A stretch of 64,000 nt of DNA from JAFAGX01 sp035623335 (GTDB lineage Bacteria > Acidobacteriota > Terriglobia > Terriglobales > Acidobacteriaceae): the NCBI GenBank assembly GCA_035623335.1, contig DASPTQ010000166.1:1-64000 (forward strand), read 5' to 3'. Under the pieces are notes generated by a model. That model was not told where the DNA came from, ran no database searches, and saw only the letters and a list, made by a program, of their open reading frames with translations. The position numbers and the translations under genes are program-made. This document shows, piece by piece, positions 1 through 8,151 of this stretch. The first letter of the stretch is position 1, and each line of letters starts with the position of its first letter.

Positions 1-746
1 TCATGATTGTGCCCGGAGGTGCCAATTTTCCGCAGAAGCTTGAGGCTGTCGGCGTCATAGACCAGCACCTGGTCCTGTTCAACGTCGGAAACGTAAAGCA
101 GCCGGTTCCTGGTGTCAATCGCCATTTCCGTGGGCCCAACCATGCCCTCAGTGATCACGTCCTCAGCTTTGTGTTGGGCATTGAATACCAGTACGTGCCG
201 CAGCACAGGATCGGAGACGAAGAGCCGGTCGTCATCGTCTATTGCCACGCCTATGATGTGAATGAAGTTGCCATGCACCCCATGCTTAAGGAGTTCGACA
301 TCGCGGGTTTCGGGGTCGAAGATGAAGATCGCCCCCACCTTTTGATCGGCGGTGTAGATTCGTCCCTTTGAATCAACCGCCACTCCGTTAGGTTGGATCA
401 GGGAAAAGGGCAGCTTGAAAACTTCTTGCTCTGTCTGCGTGCCCGCCAGCCGGTCCATCCATTTCGACTTCTTCTGGACGTTGCCTTCCAGGTTGCGCTG
501 CTGCTTATCGGATGCGTACCAGTTGATGTAGCGGATGCGCGGGATGGCCGGCGGATTGGGCCAGACGATGTAGGAGTAATCGATTGGCTTCGGCGTCTGG
601 GACTGGTCGTTTTTCTTGTTCTTGGTTCCGCCAATTGCGCAGAGTGGAGAAGCCAACGTGAAGGCCAACAGCACCACCAGGGCCAGCGCCGCCTGGCCTA
701 CGCGGGCTCTACTGTTTTGAAACTTAAACATCGCGACAATTCGCAT
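1..746 (-). CDS. NHL-repeat six-bladed beta-propeller protein (3' end beyond window)
   Basis: I read this frame directly on the minus strand; about 248 codons are visible and the C-terminus lies outside the window. The start at 746 follows a GAGG ribosome site. A hydrophobic segment near residues 19-35 suggests export. From about residue 115 there are NHL-type blades: PNGVAVDSKGRIYTAD, then IGVAIDDDDRLFVSD and a third starting GPTEMAID and ending LLYVSD. It lies 11 bp downstream of the 16-heme cytochrome and should be co-transcribed with it. NHL propellers often accompany multiheme cytochromes in extracellular electron-transfer clusters as exported scaffold or binding proteins; the role here is inferred from that. 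The exact substrate or partner is unknown. Confidence 0.8.
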   Translation of the reverse strand, partial: MRIVAMFKFQNSRARVGQAALALVVLLAFTLASPLCAIGGTKNKKNDQSQTPKPIDYSYIVWPNPPAIPRIRYINWYASDKQQRNLEGNVQKKSKWMDRLAGTQTEQEVFKLPFSLIQPNGVAVDSKGRIYTADQKVGAIFIFDPETRDVELLKHGVHGNFIHIIGVAIDDDDRLFVSDPVLRHVLVFNAQHKAEDVITEGMVGPTEMAIDTRNRLLYVSDVEQDQVLVYDADSLKLLRKIGTSGHNH

Positions 747-757
747 GGTTGTTGTCC

Positions 758-2236
758 TCACCGGGCGATCATGTTCTTGTGGCAACTGGCGCAGAACATC
801 AGGTTGTTGGCCTGATCGTTCACCAGCAGGCCAGGCTGCGTCGATGAATGCGGCTGGTGACAGGTCAGGCAGTTGATCTTCTGAAGGGTCTTGGTGGTGT
901 CCGAGGGGTCGGTAACATCATTGACCGGGTGTCCGGCGACTGGATGCCCGCGGCCATACTTGATCGGCAGGACCACGACCTTATTCTTTCTGAAATAGTC
1001 CTCGGGAAGCTTCACTTGCCCGTCGAAAATCGTGTACAGATGCTCCGCTTCCAGCTTCTTCGGCACGGAATCCGGGCCGTGGCACTCCAGACAGAGCGCA
1101 TCCGTCGTCGTGGCCTGCAGCAGGTGCGCATTGTCTCCACCATGAGGCTGGTGACAGGTCGCGCATCCCAGCTGAAATGCCGGTTGGTGCAGGTGTGCCT
1201 TTTTCATCTGGTCAGCCTGTTCACTGTGGCAGGTGAGACAGGCTGCAACTGGATCAGGCTGCATGAAGCCCGGGGTCTTGCCAGCATGCGGATTATGGCA
1301 GGCAATGCACTCGCCCTGCGCTCCCGGGTGTTGCACCTTGGCCTTTTCTATCTTCTCGGTCTGATCGCTGTGGCAGCTGGCGCACAACGCTCTGTTGTCG
1401 CTGTTCGTCAGGACGACCTTTCCGTCTTTGGCTGGGGCATGGCAGACATCGCAAGACTTGTTTGCAAACGGGGGATGGGTAAACTTCTGCATCAGCTTGG
1501 CTTGCGTTGAGTCGTGGGGATCGTGGCACTGCGTGCAGGTGGCCGTACTGAAGGGCTGTCCCTGGTGCGCCTTAATGAGGTCGGCGTTGTTCACATCGTG
1601 GCAGTCCGCGCACAGCGCTGGCGCCGCTTTGGTCAGATGGTAGTCGAACTCCGGCTGGCCCTTCGCGCCCACTTTGTGCGTGAGGTGGCAACTGTCACAG
1701 CCCGTGTCGACCGCGGCATGGTGGCTTCCCTTCTCGAAAGTGTTGGAACCTTCCGTGTGGCAGTCGAGACAGAGATTCGCGCCTTTGCCGCCGGACGTGG
1801 GCTTGAGCAATTGATTCTTGTTGTCGGAAACATGCGGGTCGTGACATTTGATGCAGTCGCGCACGGCGGGCGGGTGTACGGTCCCTTTGAGTTCGGCCGC
1901 ATTCTTGTCCGCATGGCAATTGATGCAAAGCGCTTGCGGAGTCGAAGTGATGAGCTTTACGCGGGTGACATCCTTGTTGACCCGGATTTCATGACAGCTC
2001 AGACAGCCCATCGCAATAGCGGAATGGACGGCCTTGCCTTTTGACTTATCCCCATGGCATTCGAGGCACTTGGCAGTGTCTGTGGTCTTTTCCAATGGCA
2101 CAGGGTGAACCGTGGCAGTGGCGTGCGAAATCAGCAGCACGAGCGCGAAGAGAGTCAGGACCTCAATGCCATGAAAACGGCCGCTGTAACCGGCGAAGTT
2201 CCTGCCGATCCAGATGCGATGGGCGAGAAGTCTCAC
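758..2236 (-). CDS. 16-heme c-type cytochrome, doubled-CXXCH family
   Basis: The 492-residue product has sixteen CXXCH heme-attachment motifs spread from about residue 57 to the C-terminus (for example CLECH, CINCH, CDSCH, CTQCH, CASCH). Many are followed by PH or sit in pairs, as in the doubled-CXXCH family. A hydrophobic stretch around residues 25-42 is a probable signal peptide; the first 22 residues look unlike an export leader, so the true start may be downstream at a non-ATG codon. Such proteins are periplasmic or surface electron carriers, used for metal, mineral or other terminal electron transfer. The downstream NHL gene forms a two-gene unit with it. No porin partner is visible in the window. 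Heme number is seen directly; the terminal acceptor cannot be told. Confidence 0.9.
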   Translation of the reverse strand: MRLLAHRIWIGRNFAGYSGRFHGIEVLTLFALVLLISHATATVHPVPLEKTTDTAKCLECHGDKSKGKAVHSAIAMGCLSCHEIRVNKDVTRVKLITSTPQALCINCHADKNAAELKGTVHPPAVRDCIKCHDPHVSDNKNQLLKPTSGGKGANLCLDCHTEGSNTFEKGSHHAAVDTGCDSCHLTHKVGAKGQPEFDYHLTKAAPALCADCHDVNNADLIKAHQGQPFSTATCTQCHDPHDSTQAKLMQKFTHPPFANKSCDVCHAPAKDGKVVLTNSDNRALCASCHSDQTEKIEKAKVQHPGAQGECIACHNPHAGKTPGFMQPDPVAACLTCHSEQADQMKKAHLHQPAFQLGCATCHQPHGGDNAHLLQATTTDALCLECHGPDSVPKKLEAEHLYTIFDGQVKLPEDYFRKNKVVVLPIKYGRGHPVAGHPVNDVTDPSDTTKTLQKINCLTCHQPHSSTQPGLLVNDQANNLMFCASCHKNMIAR

Positions 2237-2661
2237 ACGGCCTCCGCGAGAGGTATCTGCACGATAGTCGCCGTATCACCAAGAAACGGTTGCACGTTGC
2301 ACGGTACGCGTAACTGACTGATCAAAAGCAGCTTCAACAAAGCTTTCGAGGTGGCGGGGAAACCTCTGGCTGTGGTTGCGAGCCTCGAATGCGCTTTCTG
2401 CCGCAGCCTCATCGGTTAAATACCCCAAGCCAACACGGCGGCTAACCCGTTCAAAACATTAATATTAAAACTCGGAACCCGCATCAGTGCAACCATAGGA
2501 ATATGCGAATAGCACTTCGCGAGGGCCTCGCTGAAAGCGCGTCCTACCACAGACAAAAGAGAGAGAGGTGCCCAGCTAAGAGCCGTTGGGTCTAGCGTTG
2601 TCCCCATTCATTCCTCCATTCCTCCAAAGCGCGGGCCCGGGGGGTTAGGAACTCCGGCTTT
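2237..2661. other. gene-poor spacer upstream of the multiheme cytochrome
   Basis: No reading frame with recognisable protein features was found on either strand. The segment should hold the promoter of the 16-heme cytochrome operon near its left side, but I could not define -35/-10 boxes with confidence. The right part is unusually A/T-rich and repetitive compared with its neighbours and leads into a short tandem repeat and a decayed cytochrome fragment. Confidence 0.4.
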
Positions 2662-2698
2662 TTGCTTCTTGGGAGATCTTGTTGCTTCTTGGGAGATC
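2662..2698. repeat. short direct repeat TTGCTTCTTGGGAGATC x2
   Basis: The 17-base unit TTGCTTCTTGGGAGATC occurs at 2662-2678 and again at 2682-2698, a 20-bp period. It directly precedes the decayed cytochrome fragment. It looks like a slippage duplication rather than a mobile-element end; no target-site duplication or transposase is nearby. Confidence 0.7.
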
Positions 2699-2699
2699 A

Positions 2700-2985
2700 A
2701 GGATCCGCGCGAAATGGCTGAGAACCGCAGCAGAGAGCCGGAGGAGCGCCAACGGGACTGCCACCAGCCTTACCACCAGCAATCACAGCGCACTGCCAAT
2801 TCGAAGCAGAACCTTTGCGTGTTTTGCCACACCCCGCATAACGCCACGTCGGGAGCATGCTGTGGAACCTTTCGCAGCAAGAGTTTTTCCCCCATTGGAT
2901 TCTCGCATTTGACGGGTTTTCTCCTGTGCAGGCAGACGCCGGGATTGATTCGCTACGGACAGGGCGCCCATCGCACCTGTTGATT
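2700..2985 (+). pseudogene. decayed multiheme cytochrome c fragment
   Basis: Pieces typical of cytochromes of the NLCVFCHTPHNA type are present but split over three frames. One frame reads GTATSLTTSNHSAL, the next NLCVFCHTPHNATS with an intact heme motif near 2815-2845, and a third continues with LWNLSQ, the usual Leu-Trp-Asn that follows this heme site. No single frame joins them, so at least two frameshifts are needed. I interpret it as the remnant of a second cytochrome gene next to the 16-heme cluster. One frame remains open for 104 codons (2669-2983), so expression of a short peptide cannot be excluded. Confidence 0.5.
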
Positions 2986-4328
2986 CAGGCATAGCGAAAC
3001 AGAGTCATAAATCCGAAGTCCATATGAGTCTGATTATGGCAATGGAAGAGAGTTGCGCCCGGATTGTTCGCCATGAAATCCACCTCTGCTGTCGTCCTCG
3101 CGGGCACAATCAGAACATCCTTGTTTAGTCCTGCGAGCGGCTGCGAGTTGAGGCTGGTGACTTCGAAGGTGTGTCGGTGCAGATGAAGGGGATGGTCGTC
3201 TCCGCTCCGATTGATCATTTGCAGCCGACACCTGTGTCCTTCCCGCAGCATGATCGAGTCGGTATTCGGGAACGACTTTCCGTTGATCGTCCAGGAGGCC
3301 ACCGATCCCTGACCGCGAAACTTGGATTCGAAGCGCAAGGGTACGATCTGGTCGGGCTCGCGGATCGCCGCTTGAGGCTTCGCGAAGCGCCGATAATCCC
3401 ACGAGGTTTCGGGAGGCTCGATCCAGCGTGGCTTGCCTTGTTGGTTCGCATACTCGACGACCACGCCCATGCCCATCTTGCGCATCTCATCGCGTGTCTC
3501 TCCCAAAATCCAAATCCCGGGATGATTCATGGTAACGACGACATCCAGGCGCTCGGCGGGACCTAAACGAATCGCTGCCACAGGGCTTGGCGTGGGAACC
3601 GGATTGCCGTCCATGGCGACCACGGTCAGTTCGTGACCGGCCAGTGCCAGCCAGTGAATCAAGCCGGCACTAGCATTGAGAAGATGCAACAGCACTCGCT
3701 GCCCCTCTCGTACTTTCAGAGGATCCCCAAAGCCCAGCATACGGTCGTCGATCGTCGAGGATTGGTACCCGGCCTCCATGGAGGAGTCACCGCCAGCTAC
3801 CATGTATGCATTCCAATCGTGCAGGGTCAGGAATATCTCTTGATCGTACGCACCGGCTTCGCCTTTGAGTTCGATGTAGAAACACCCGAATTGCCCTGTG
3901 TAGCCACCGCGTCTCAGATCGTGCCCGGCAATACTATGGGTGTGATACCAGCGGAATCCGGCCGGCCGTGGCGTGAAGGCATAGCGGAGCTGTGTGCCGG
4001 GCGGAATCATCGGACTGCCTTCTTCGGCGGCCCCATCCACTTCCGAGGGAATTTGCAGCCCGTGCCAGTGAACGATTTCAGGGATGGACGTTCGATTGAG
4101 TACATCGATGACTATGGGCTTGCCTTCGGGCCAGCGAATGAGCGGACCCGGAACCCGCCCGTTATAGGCAACCGTGTGAACTACCCTGCCCCGAGCGATT
4201 TCCAGTGCCAGCGGCGCGATTTCCAGCTTTACGTCGGGTGGGCTGGGTGGCCAATCGGATGCGACGGACGCCAAGGCTGCGCCCGCCAAGGCCGCACCTG
4301 TCTGAGCGATGAATGTACGTCGGTTCAT
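2985..4328 (-). CDS. multicopper oxidase, Tat-exported
   Basis: This 447-residue protein begins MNRRTF followed by an Ala-rich hydrophobic stretch, a probable twin-arginine signal. All four copper-ligand motifs of three-domain multicopper oxidases are visible: HWHG at 87-90, the HTH of WYHTH at 129-131, HPLHLHRH around 380, and HCHNQTH at 429-435. The type-1 axial position (five residues after His435) is Phe440, which in laccases is associated with a high redox potential. It should oxidise a phenolic, metal or cuprous substrate in the periplasm using O2. It lies 15 bp downstream of an outer-membrane protein gene, so the two are likely an operon. Substrate is not predictable from sequence alone. 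Confidence 0.92.
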   Translation of the reverse strand: MNRRTFIAQTGAALAGAALASVASDWPPSPPDVKLEIAPLALEIARGRVVHTVAYNGRVPGPLIRWPEGKPIVIDVLNRTSIPEIVHWHGLQIPSEVDGAAEEGSPMIPPGTQLRYAFTPRPAGFRWYHTHSIAGHDLRRGGYTGQFGCFYIELKGEAGAYDQEIFLTLHDWNAYMVAGGDSSMEAGYQSSTIDDRMLGFGDPLKVREGQRVLLHLLNASAGLIHWLALAGHELTVVAMDGNPVPTPSPVAAIRLGPAERLDVVVTMNHPGIWILGETRDEMRKMGMGVVVEYANQQGKPRWIEPPETSWDYRRFAKPQAAIREPDQIVPLRFESKFRGQGSVASWTINGKSFPNTDSIMLREGHRCRLQMINRSGDDHPLHLHRHTFEVTSLNSQPLAGLNKDVLIVPARTTAEVDFMANNPGATLFHCHNQTHMDFGFMTLFRYA

Positions 4329-4343
4329 CGAAGATCACATGAC

Positions 4344-5213
4344 CTATTGCGCGCTCCTCGAGCCGCCAGCTCGATGATGCGACCAGTCAAAAGACCGTCC
4401 CACAATGCCCTTGACGATCAAGTGGTCAGTTCCCGCGGTTGCGCCCCAGCCTACTCCGAAATTGATCTCCCATTTCGGCGAAACAAACAGATTGACGACC
4501 GGAAAGAACTGCTGCTGCTGATTATGGAGAGAGACGAAATTTCCCCACTCCCCGTAGTAGGAGTAGTACTCAATTCCAATATTGTAGTATTTCGACGGCG
4601 CGTACGTCAGAGTTGCTGCCGGGCCGAAAGTCACGCCGCGCGGAGCAACGTCGCGATAGTACGCCTGCTTTTGCTCGGGTGTAAAATCCGCGGGTGCCGG
4701 AACTACGTGGATGTTCCAAACCATGGTCCCATTGACCGACCAATACCATCGCCCAATGCTTTGATCCACAATTGGCATGATCTGCCAGGACCAAGTCGGA
4801 TTGGAGAACGCCGGTCTCGCATATCCGAACTCGCTCGATAGACTTACTCCTACCGGCCACTGCCAGCGGGGGGGGACGCGCACGCGAGGACGTATATGAT
4901 CTCCAACCCAATCGATACCATTGCCATTCTTTGCGGCGGTGAAAATGTAAAATCCGATTTCTGAAACGTCGTTGATTCCCTGCGTCAGCTCGATCGTTTC
5001 GTGCGCCTGGTGCTCGGTTGGCAGCATACCGAACTGGATCTCAGTGGTTCCTTCCACAGTAAAATTACTATGCAGTTCGACTAATAGGGTCTTGGGTGGC
5101 ATCGTTGCCGAGGGATAAACCTGGATTTCATAGTTGTCTTGTGCATGAGCACGGCCTGCCCAAAGCAAGAACACAATCAGCACCCGGCACAGGAAGACGC
5201 GGGCAAGGTTCAT
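4344..5213 (-). CDS. predicted outer-membrane beta-barrel protein
   Basis: I place the start at 5213, where AAGGAA precedes ATG and a signal peptide follows (hydrophobic segment ending AGRAHA-QD). The 289-residue product has alternating aromatic and polar residues and short strands (YYNIGIEYYSYYGEWG, WEINFGVGWG) typical of a small barrel, but I do not recognise a named family. It precedes the multicopper oxidase by 15 bp, suggesting a shared job in copper or phenolic handling at the envelope. Two CRP-type palindromes lie about 215-240 bp upstream, though they are closer to the divergent receiver gene. Confidence 0.65.
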   Translation of the reverse strand: MNLARVFLCRVLIVFLLWAGRAHAQDNYEIQVYPSATMPPKTLLVELHSNFTVEGTTEIQFGMLPTEHQAHETIELTQGINDVSEIGFYIFTAAKNGNGIDWVGDHIRPRVRVPPRWQWPVGVSLSSEFGYARPAFSNPTWSWQIMPIVDQSIGRWYWSVNGTMVWNIHVVPAPADFTPEQKQAYYRDVAPRGVTFGPAATLTYAPSKYYNIGIEYYSYYGEWGNFVSLHNQQQQFFPVVNLFVSPKWEINFGVGWGATAGTDHLIVKGIVGRSFDWSHHRAGGSRSAQ

Positions 5214-5421
5214 CCGCAGTTCCTTCCTTGGAACTCTTCGCTGAGTACGCGAACCCCGGTCGCCGCCGTCTACGACGAGATGATGCCAGGCCATGGTGTC
5301 ACCTTGAGCCACTGTTGAACTTCAACACCACCTGAGCGATGCGAGGTGGCGCTGTTTCACGGCGTGCCCGAACCTCGGTTAGTCTTGCTGCGATCTTAAG
5401 TATGACCGTCGCATTTTCGGA

Positions 5422-5437
5422 GGTGATGGTAATCACC
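5422..5437. promoter_or_regulatory. CRP/FNR-type palindrome, site 1
   Basis: GGTGATGGTAATCACC is a perfect inverted repeat containing GTGA-N6-TCAC. It lies in the divergent intergenic region between the outer-membrane gene (start 5213) and the receiver gene (start 5546), centred about 116 bp before the latter. It is 22 bp, two helical turns, from site 2. Confidence 0.7.
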
Positions 5438-5443
5438 AGATAG

Positions 5444-5459
5444 GGTGACGGGCATCACC
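5444..5459. promoter_or_regulatory. CRP/FNR-type palindrome, site 2
   Basis: GGTGACGGGCATCACC carries GTGA-N6-TCAC, centred about 94 bp upstream of the receiver start at 5546. The exact 22-bp phasing with site 1 puts both on the same helix face, as expected for two cooperating dimers. Confidence 0.7.
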
Positions 5460-5545
5460 GTTTTTTCTCCCATTGCTTGCTTAAGGTGAGTTTTTGTCCC
5501 GAACGCATCGTACACGATCCAGCGATCCCAGCCTGGAGGCGACAG

Positions 5546-5932
5546 ATGGAAGGAGACTGGCAGCCTAAGATATTGATGGTCGACAGCGATGAGCGGGCCT
5601 TGGACGTAATCAAGAGCTTCCTAGTAAATGCCGGATTTGACGTAACCACAGCCGGGCGTGAGCTGGCCGACAATCTTCTCCAGTCGAGCGAGTATGATCT
5701 CGTGCTGGTGGATGATCGGTTTGCGGATTTGACCTCCAGCTGTTTCTTTGCGCAGTTGCAGCAATCTCGGAACAAGGCACCTGTGGTTGTCATGGAGACT
5801 GTTCCCTGCAGGCCTTGCGGTGTAACGCCGCACAATTCTCTTCGAGCCAGTAGGCTCGTTAATAAGTGGCGTCCTTGCGAGATTTTGGAAACCATACGTG
5901 AAATACTTTCCGTGCCACGTGTTGAAGGGTGA
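5546..5932 (+). CDS. orphan CheY-like receiver-domain protein
   Basis: I set the start at 5546 because GGAGG sits just upstream and the text before it is not protein-like. The 128-residue product is a single receiver-like domain: acidic pocket VDSDE near the N-terminus, candidate phospho-Asp in LVLVDD, and Lys in VNKW near the C-terminus where receivers carry the conserved Lys. No DNA-binding or other output domain follows. It could serve as a phosphate sink or adaptor for the hybrid kinase encoded nearby, but that is inference. Two phased GTGA-N6-TCAC palindromes precede it. A related orphan receiver, also behind such a site, lies at 27550. Confidence 0.75.
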   Translation: MEGDWQPKILMVDSDERALDVIKSFLVNAGFDVTTAGRELADNLLQSSEYDLVLVDDRFADLTSSCFFAQLQQSRNKAPVVVMETVPCRPCGVTPHNSLRASRLVNKWRPCEILETIREILSVPRVEG

Positions 5933-6263
5933 AGCCTACCTTTATTTCACAGCTTGACCTTCTTTGTCGCCCAGATACCATGGACCATAGAGGCCGAGGA
6001 GAGCGGCAGTTCGTACCATCGGCCATGCCATCCAGGGCTTACCCCGAGCCCCACCTTTTCGGTCCAAACCGAATTTGCGTGTTAAACCACCCCTGCAAGC
6101 GGGTCTTATGCCGCAATCCATGCCGACCAGATCGGAGTACGAAGGTCGTAGCGAGATAGCGTGCTGAAATAAGGACGATAATCTAACGAGTCTGCATAGC
6201 AGGCTGGCCCAACGACTGCACCTTACCTAGGTTTGCGTAGAAGTAGATTCTGAGGTAAGGGCC
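5933..6263. other. intergenic spacer
   Basis: About 330 bp with no supported gene, RNA or repeat. It must contain the promoter of the lipoprotein gene at 6264 unless that gene is transcribed with the receiver. No GTGA-N6-TCAC site was seen here. Confidence 0.4.
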
Positions 6264-7022
6264 ATGAGGAAGAAATTGTTGGCAATCGGAATGGCAGCTG
6301 TTTTGGCGAACCTCACCGCCTGCAACCACCAAGGGTCCGCATTCCCTGACGCCACCCTTGACGTGGGCATCCTTCCGCGAGCCTGGGCCTCCGTCCGGTC
6401 GCTATTCGTGACCAGCAAATCCGAATTCCATAAGGCTGTGGCCGCTAAGACTGCTGCCAGGACCTGGCGCATGAGAACCGAGATGCGCATGCATCCCGGC
6501 CAGCCCCTGATAACTACCGTGGATGTTTCCTGTCCCGACCACGAGCACATGACGGCCAAGCTAGGTAGCAGCCAGTACGAGGCCATTCGCGTCGGTACGC
6601 AATCCTTTGTGAAAGGTCCCGACCAAACCTGGCAGAAATCCAGCGCAACGCCTGATGACTATCCCTGCGGTGACAATCCAGGAGCGCCGGCTCCGTGGGC
6701 AATGCTGAGCGAAGGTCGAGATTTGACGGTTATCCTTGCAAGACTGATGGACGAGGGCAATGCCAGTCCAACACGCGGTCCGCTAGTCAAAATCGACGGC
6801 GAGATTTGCCAGGAATGGACGGTGCAGTTCAGCCACCCGGACAAAAGTACTCCCAACCAAAATCCCCGGAAAATGAGCTACTCGATCTGCTTGGACACGA
6901 GAACTCATTTGCCGCGACAGATTATCGTGGGCAAAGGTGGCGTGGTGACAACCTACTCTGACTGGAATGTTCCGCTGAATATTCAGGCGCCCGTATCTTA
7001 TTTCGAAGCGGCCAAGAATTAA
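6264..7022 (+). CDS. hypothetical lipoprotein, possibly LolA/LppX-like
   Basis: The 252-residue product begins with a lipoprotein signal: KK, a hydrophobic run and lipobox LTAC with Cys20, so it is predicted to be lipidated. GAGG precedes the ATG. The C-terminal part (LPRQIIVGKGG, then TYSDWN and IQAP) resembles the strand pattern of LolA/LppX-type lipoproteins, where a half-barrel binds lipid or interacts with membranes; I treat this only as a fold hint. Four further Cys residues could form disulfides. It is convergent with the CRP-type regulator, with a strong hairpin between them. Confidence 0.65.
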   Translation: MRKKLLAIGMAAVLANLTACNHQGSAFPDATLDVGILPRAWASVRSLFVTSKSEFHKAVAAKTAARTWRMRTEMRMHPGQPLITTVDVSCPDHEHMTAKLGSSQYEAIRVGTQSFVKGPDQTWQKSSATPDDYPCGDNPGAPAPWAMLSEGRDLTVILARLMDEGNASPTRGPLVKIDGEICQEWTVQFSHPDKSTPNQNPRKMSYSICLDTRTHLPRQIIVGKGGVVTTYSDWNVPLNIQAPVSYFEAAKN

Positions 7023-7055
7023 AACAATGTCGACAGCGGCCTAGATGGGGATCGT

Positions 7056-7100
7056 GGCCCTGTCTGGTCGTTTCCCCTTGTCTTTCGTCCCGACAGGGCC
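7056..7100. terminator. hairpin between convergent genes
   Basis: GGCCCTGTC at 7056-7064 is perfectly complementary to GACAGGGCC at 7092-7100, a 9-bp stem with a 27-nt loop. It sits between the ends of the lipoprotein gene (7022) and the CRP-type gene (7155). A bidirectional transcription stop is the simplest reading; there is no clean T-run, so it would not be a classic intrinsic terminator. Confidence 0.45.
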
Positions 7101-7154
7101 TCGCCGCTTGCACGACGGTTGAGGAACTTGCTTGCTGCACTCTTGCCCAAATCG

Positions 7155-7853
7155 CTACATGGCGATCAAGGACTCCAGTGCCACCCGGTTTGGCACTACC
7201 AGGGTTGCACCATTCTGGAGAATGAGGTGCTGCTTCTTGAATCCGGCAAGAAGACGCGTAACCGTTTCGCGCGACGAACCGATCATCTGTCCGATTTCCT
7301 CGTGGGTCAAAGCCAGCTTCATCTGGTCGGGATGTTGCGCTTCGGCATTCTGATCCAGCCATCCCACTAAGAGTCGAGCCAGCTTTTCGCTGGCGGAGTC
7401 AGACAACATCAGGTCTCTGATCTCGCGGCAGGTGGATGTGTAGTCCTGGCTTAGATGTTGCGTCACTTGCAGGGCAAATTCAGGATAGAGCCGCATAAGC
7501 CGCAGCACGTCGCTTTGTCGGATAAACGTTATTTCCGATGGTTCTAAGGCCGCCGCCGTGGCTTCATACTCGCGAGCCGAAATTACAGCCGCCACTCCCA
7601 GCATCTCTCCGGCGGCTGCAATGCGCAGAATCAGGGTCTTGCCATCGCGAGCACAGACCGAGAGTTTAACCCGGCCTCGACGTACAATATATACGCCGCG
7701 CGATGTCTGACCTTCCGCAAACAATACCGCTCCCGTGGGATAAGTATTAGTCAGCGCTACCCTTTCCAAGGCCTCGGAGCAGGCCACCGGCAGTGTCGTC
7801 TCTATCTCTTGTGCAGCAACATTTTTATGAATCCCAACTGTATGTGTTGCCAT
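7155..7853 (-). CDS. CRP/FNR-family transcription regulator
   Basis: The start at 7853 is preceded by AGGGGGC. The 232-residue product has an N-terminal cyclic-nucleotide-binding fold (GAVLFAEGQTSRGVYIVRRG, then GEMLG and the long dimer helix) and a C-terminal winged helix. The recognition helix SRETVTRLL carries Arg, Glu and Arg in the same positions as E. coli CRP (SRETVGRIL), the residues that read TGTGA. No FNR-type Cys set is present in this frame. It is therefore the best candidate to bind the nine GTGA-N6-TCAC sites in this window, one of which lies about 195 bp upstream of its own start. Whether it senses cAMP, redox or another ligand is not visible. Confidence 0.9.
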   Translation of the reverse strand: MATHTVGIHKNVAAQEIETTLPVACSEALERVALTNTYPTGAVLFAEGQTSRGVYIVRRGRVKLSVCARDGKTLILRIAAAGEMLGVAAVISAREYEATAAALEPSEITFIRQSDVLRLMRLYPEFALQVTQHLSQDYTSTCREIRDLMLSDSASEKLARLLVGWLDQNAEAQHPDQMKLALTHEEIGQMIGSSRETVTRLLAGFKKQHLILQNGATLVVPNRVALESLIAM

Positions 7854-8041
7854 GATCGCCCCCTGTTTACATCGGCAAAGAGGGCAATTCCACTGCCAGT
7901 GTATGTTGCACCTGTTCAAATTGAGATGGATGCCTCTAAGTACAACAATCCACTGCCGGGGGGAGACCTACGACTCAATGGGAGTTGGAGCAAGGGTACG
8001 TCGGACTCTGCGTAACTGTGTGATTTGCCCCGTCGGACTGC

Positions 8042-8055
8042 GTGATCCCCATCAC
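8042..8055. promoter_or_regulatory. CRP/FNR-type palindrome, site 3
   Basis: GTGATCCCCATCAC, a perfect GTGA-N6-TCAC site, lies between the regulator gene (start 7853) and the 3' end of the histidine kinase gene. It is centred about 195 bp upstream of the regulator, consistent with autoregulation if the leader is long. Confidence 0.6.
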
Positions 8056-8151
8056 TCGCCCGTAGGCAGCTGCCAGATCACGATTATCGCGGCTAGGTCG
8101 AAGGCCTGTAAGGACTTAGATGCCGGAATTTATCTGCTTTCTGCTTGCGCC

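Noticed and set aside
3633..4841. Plus-strand frame of 402 codons across the oxidase/outer-membrane genes
   Set aside because: It covers two well-supported minus-strand genes and has no domain or start signal.
7854..7919. Possible N-terminal extension of the CRP-type regulator with Cys residues (CPLCRC), like an FNR iron-sulfur site
   Set aside because: The good AGGGGGC ribosome site precedes the ATG at 7853, and the Cys spacing does not match FNR; the extension looks like untranslated leader.
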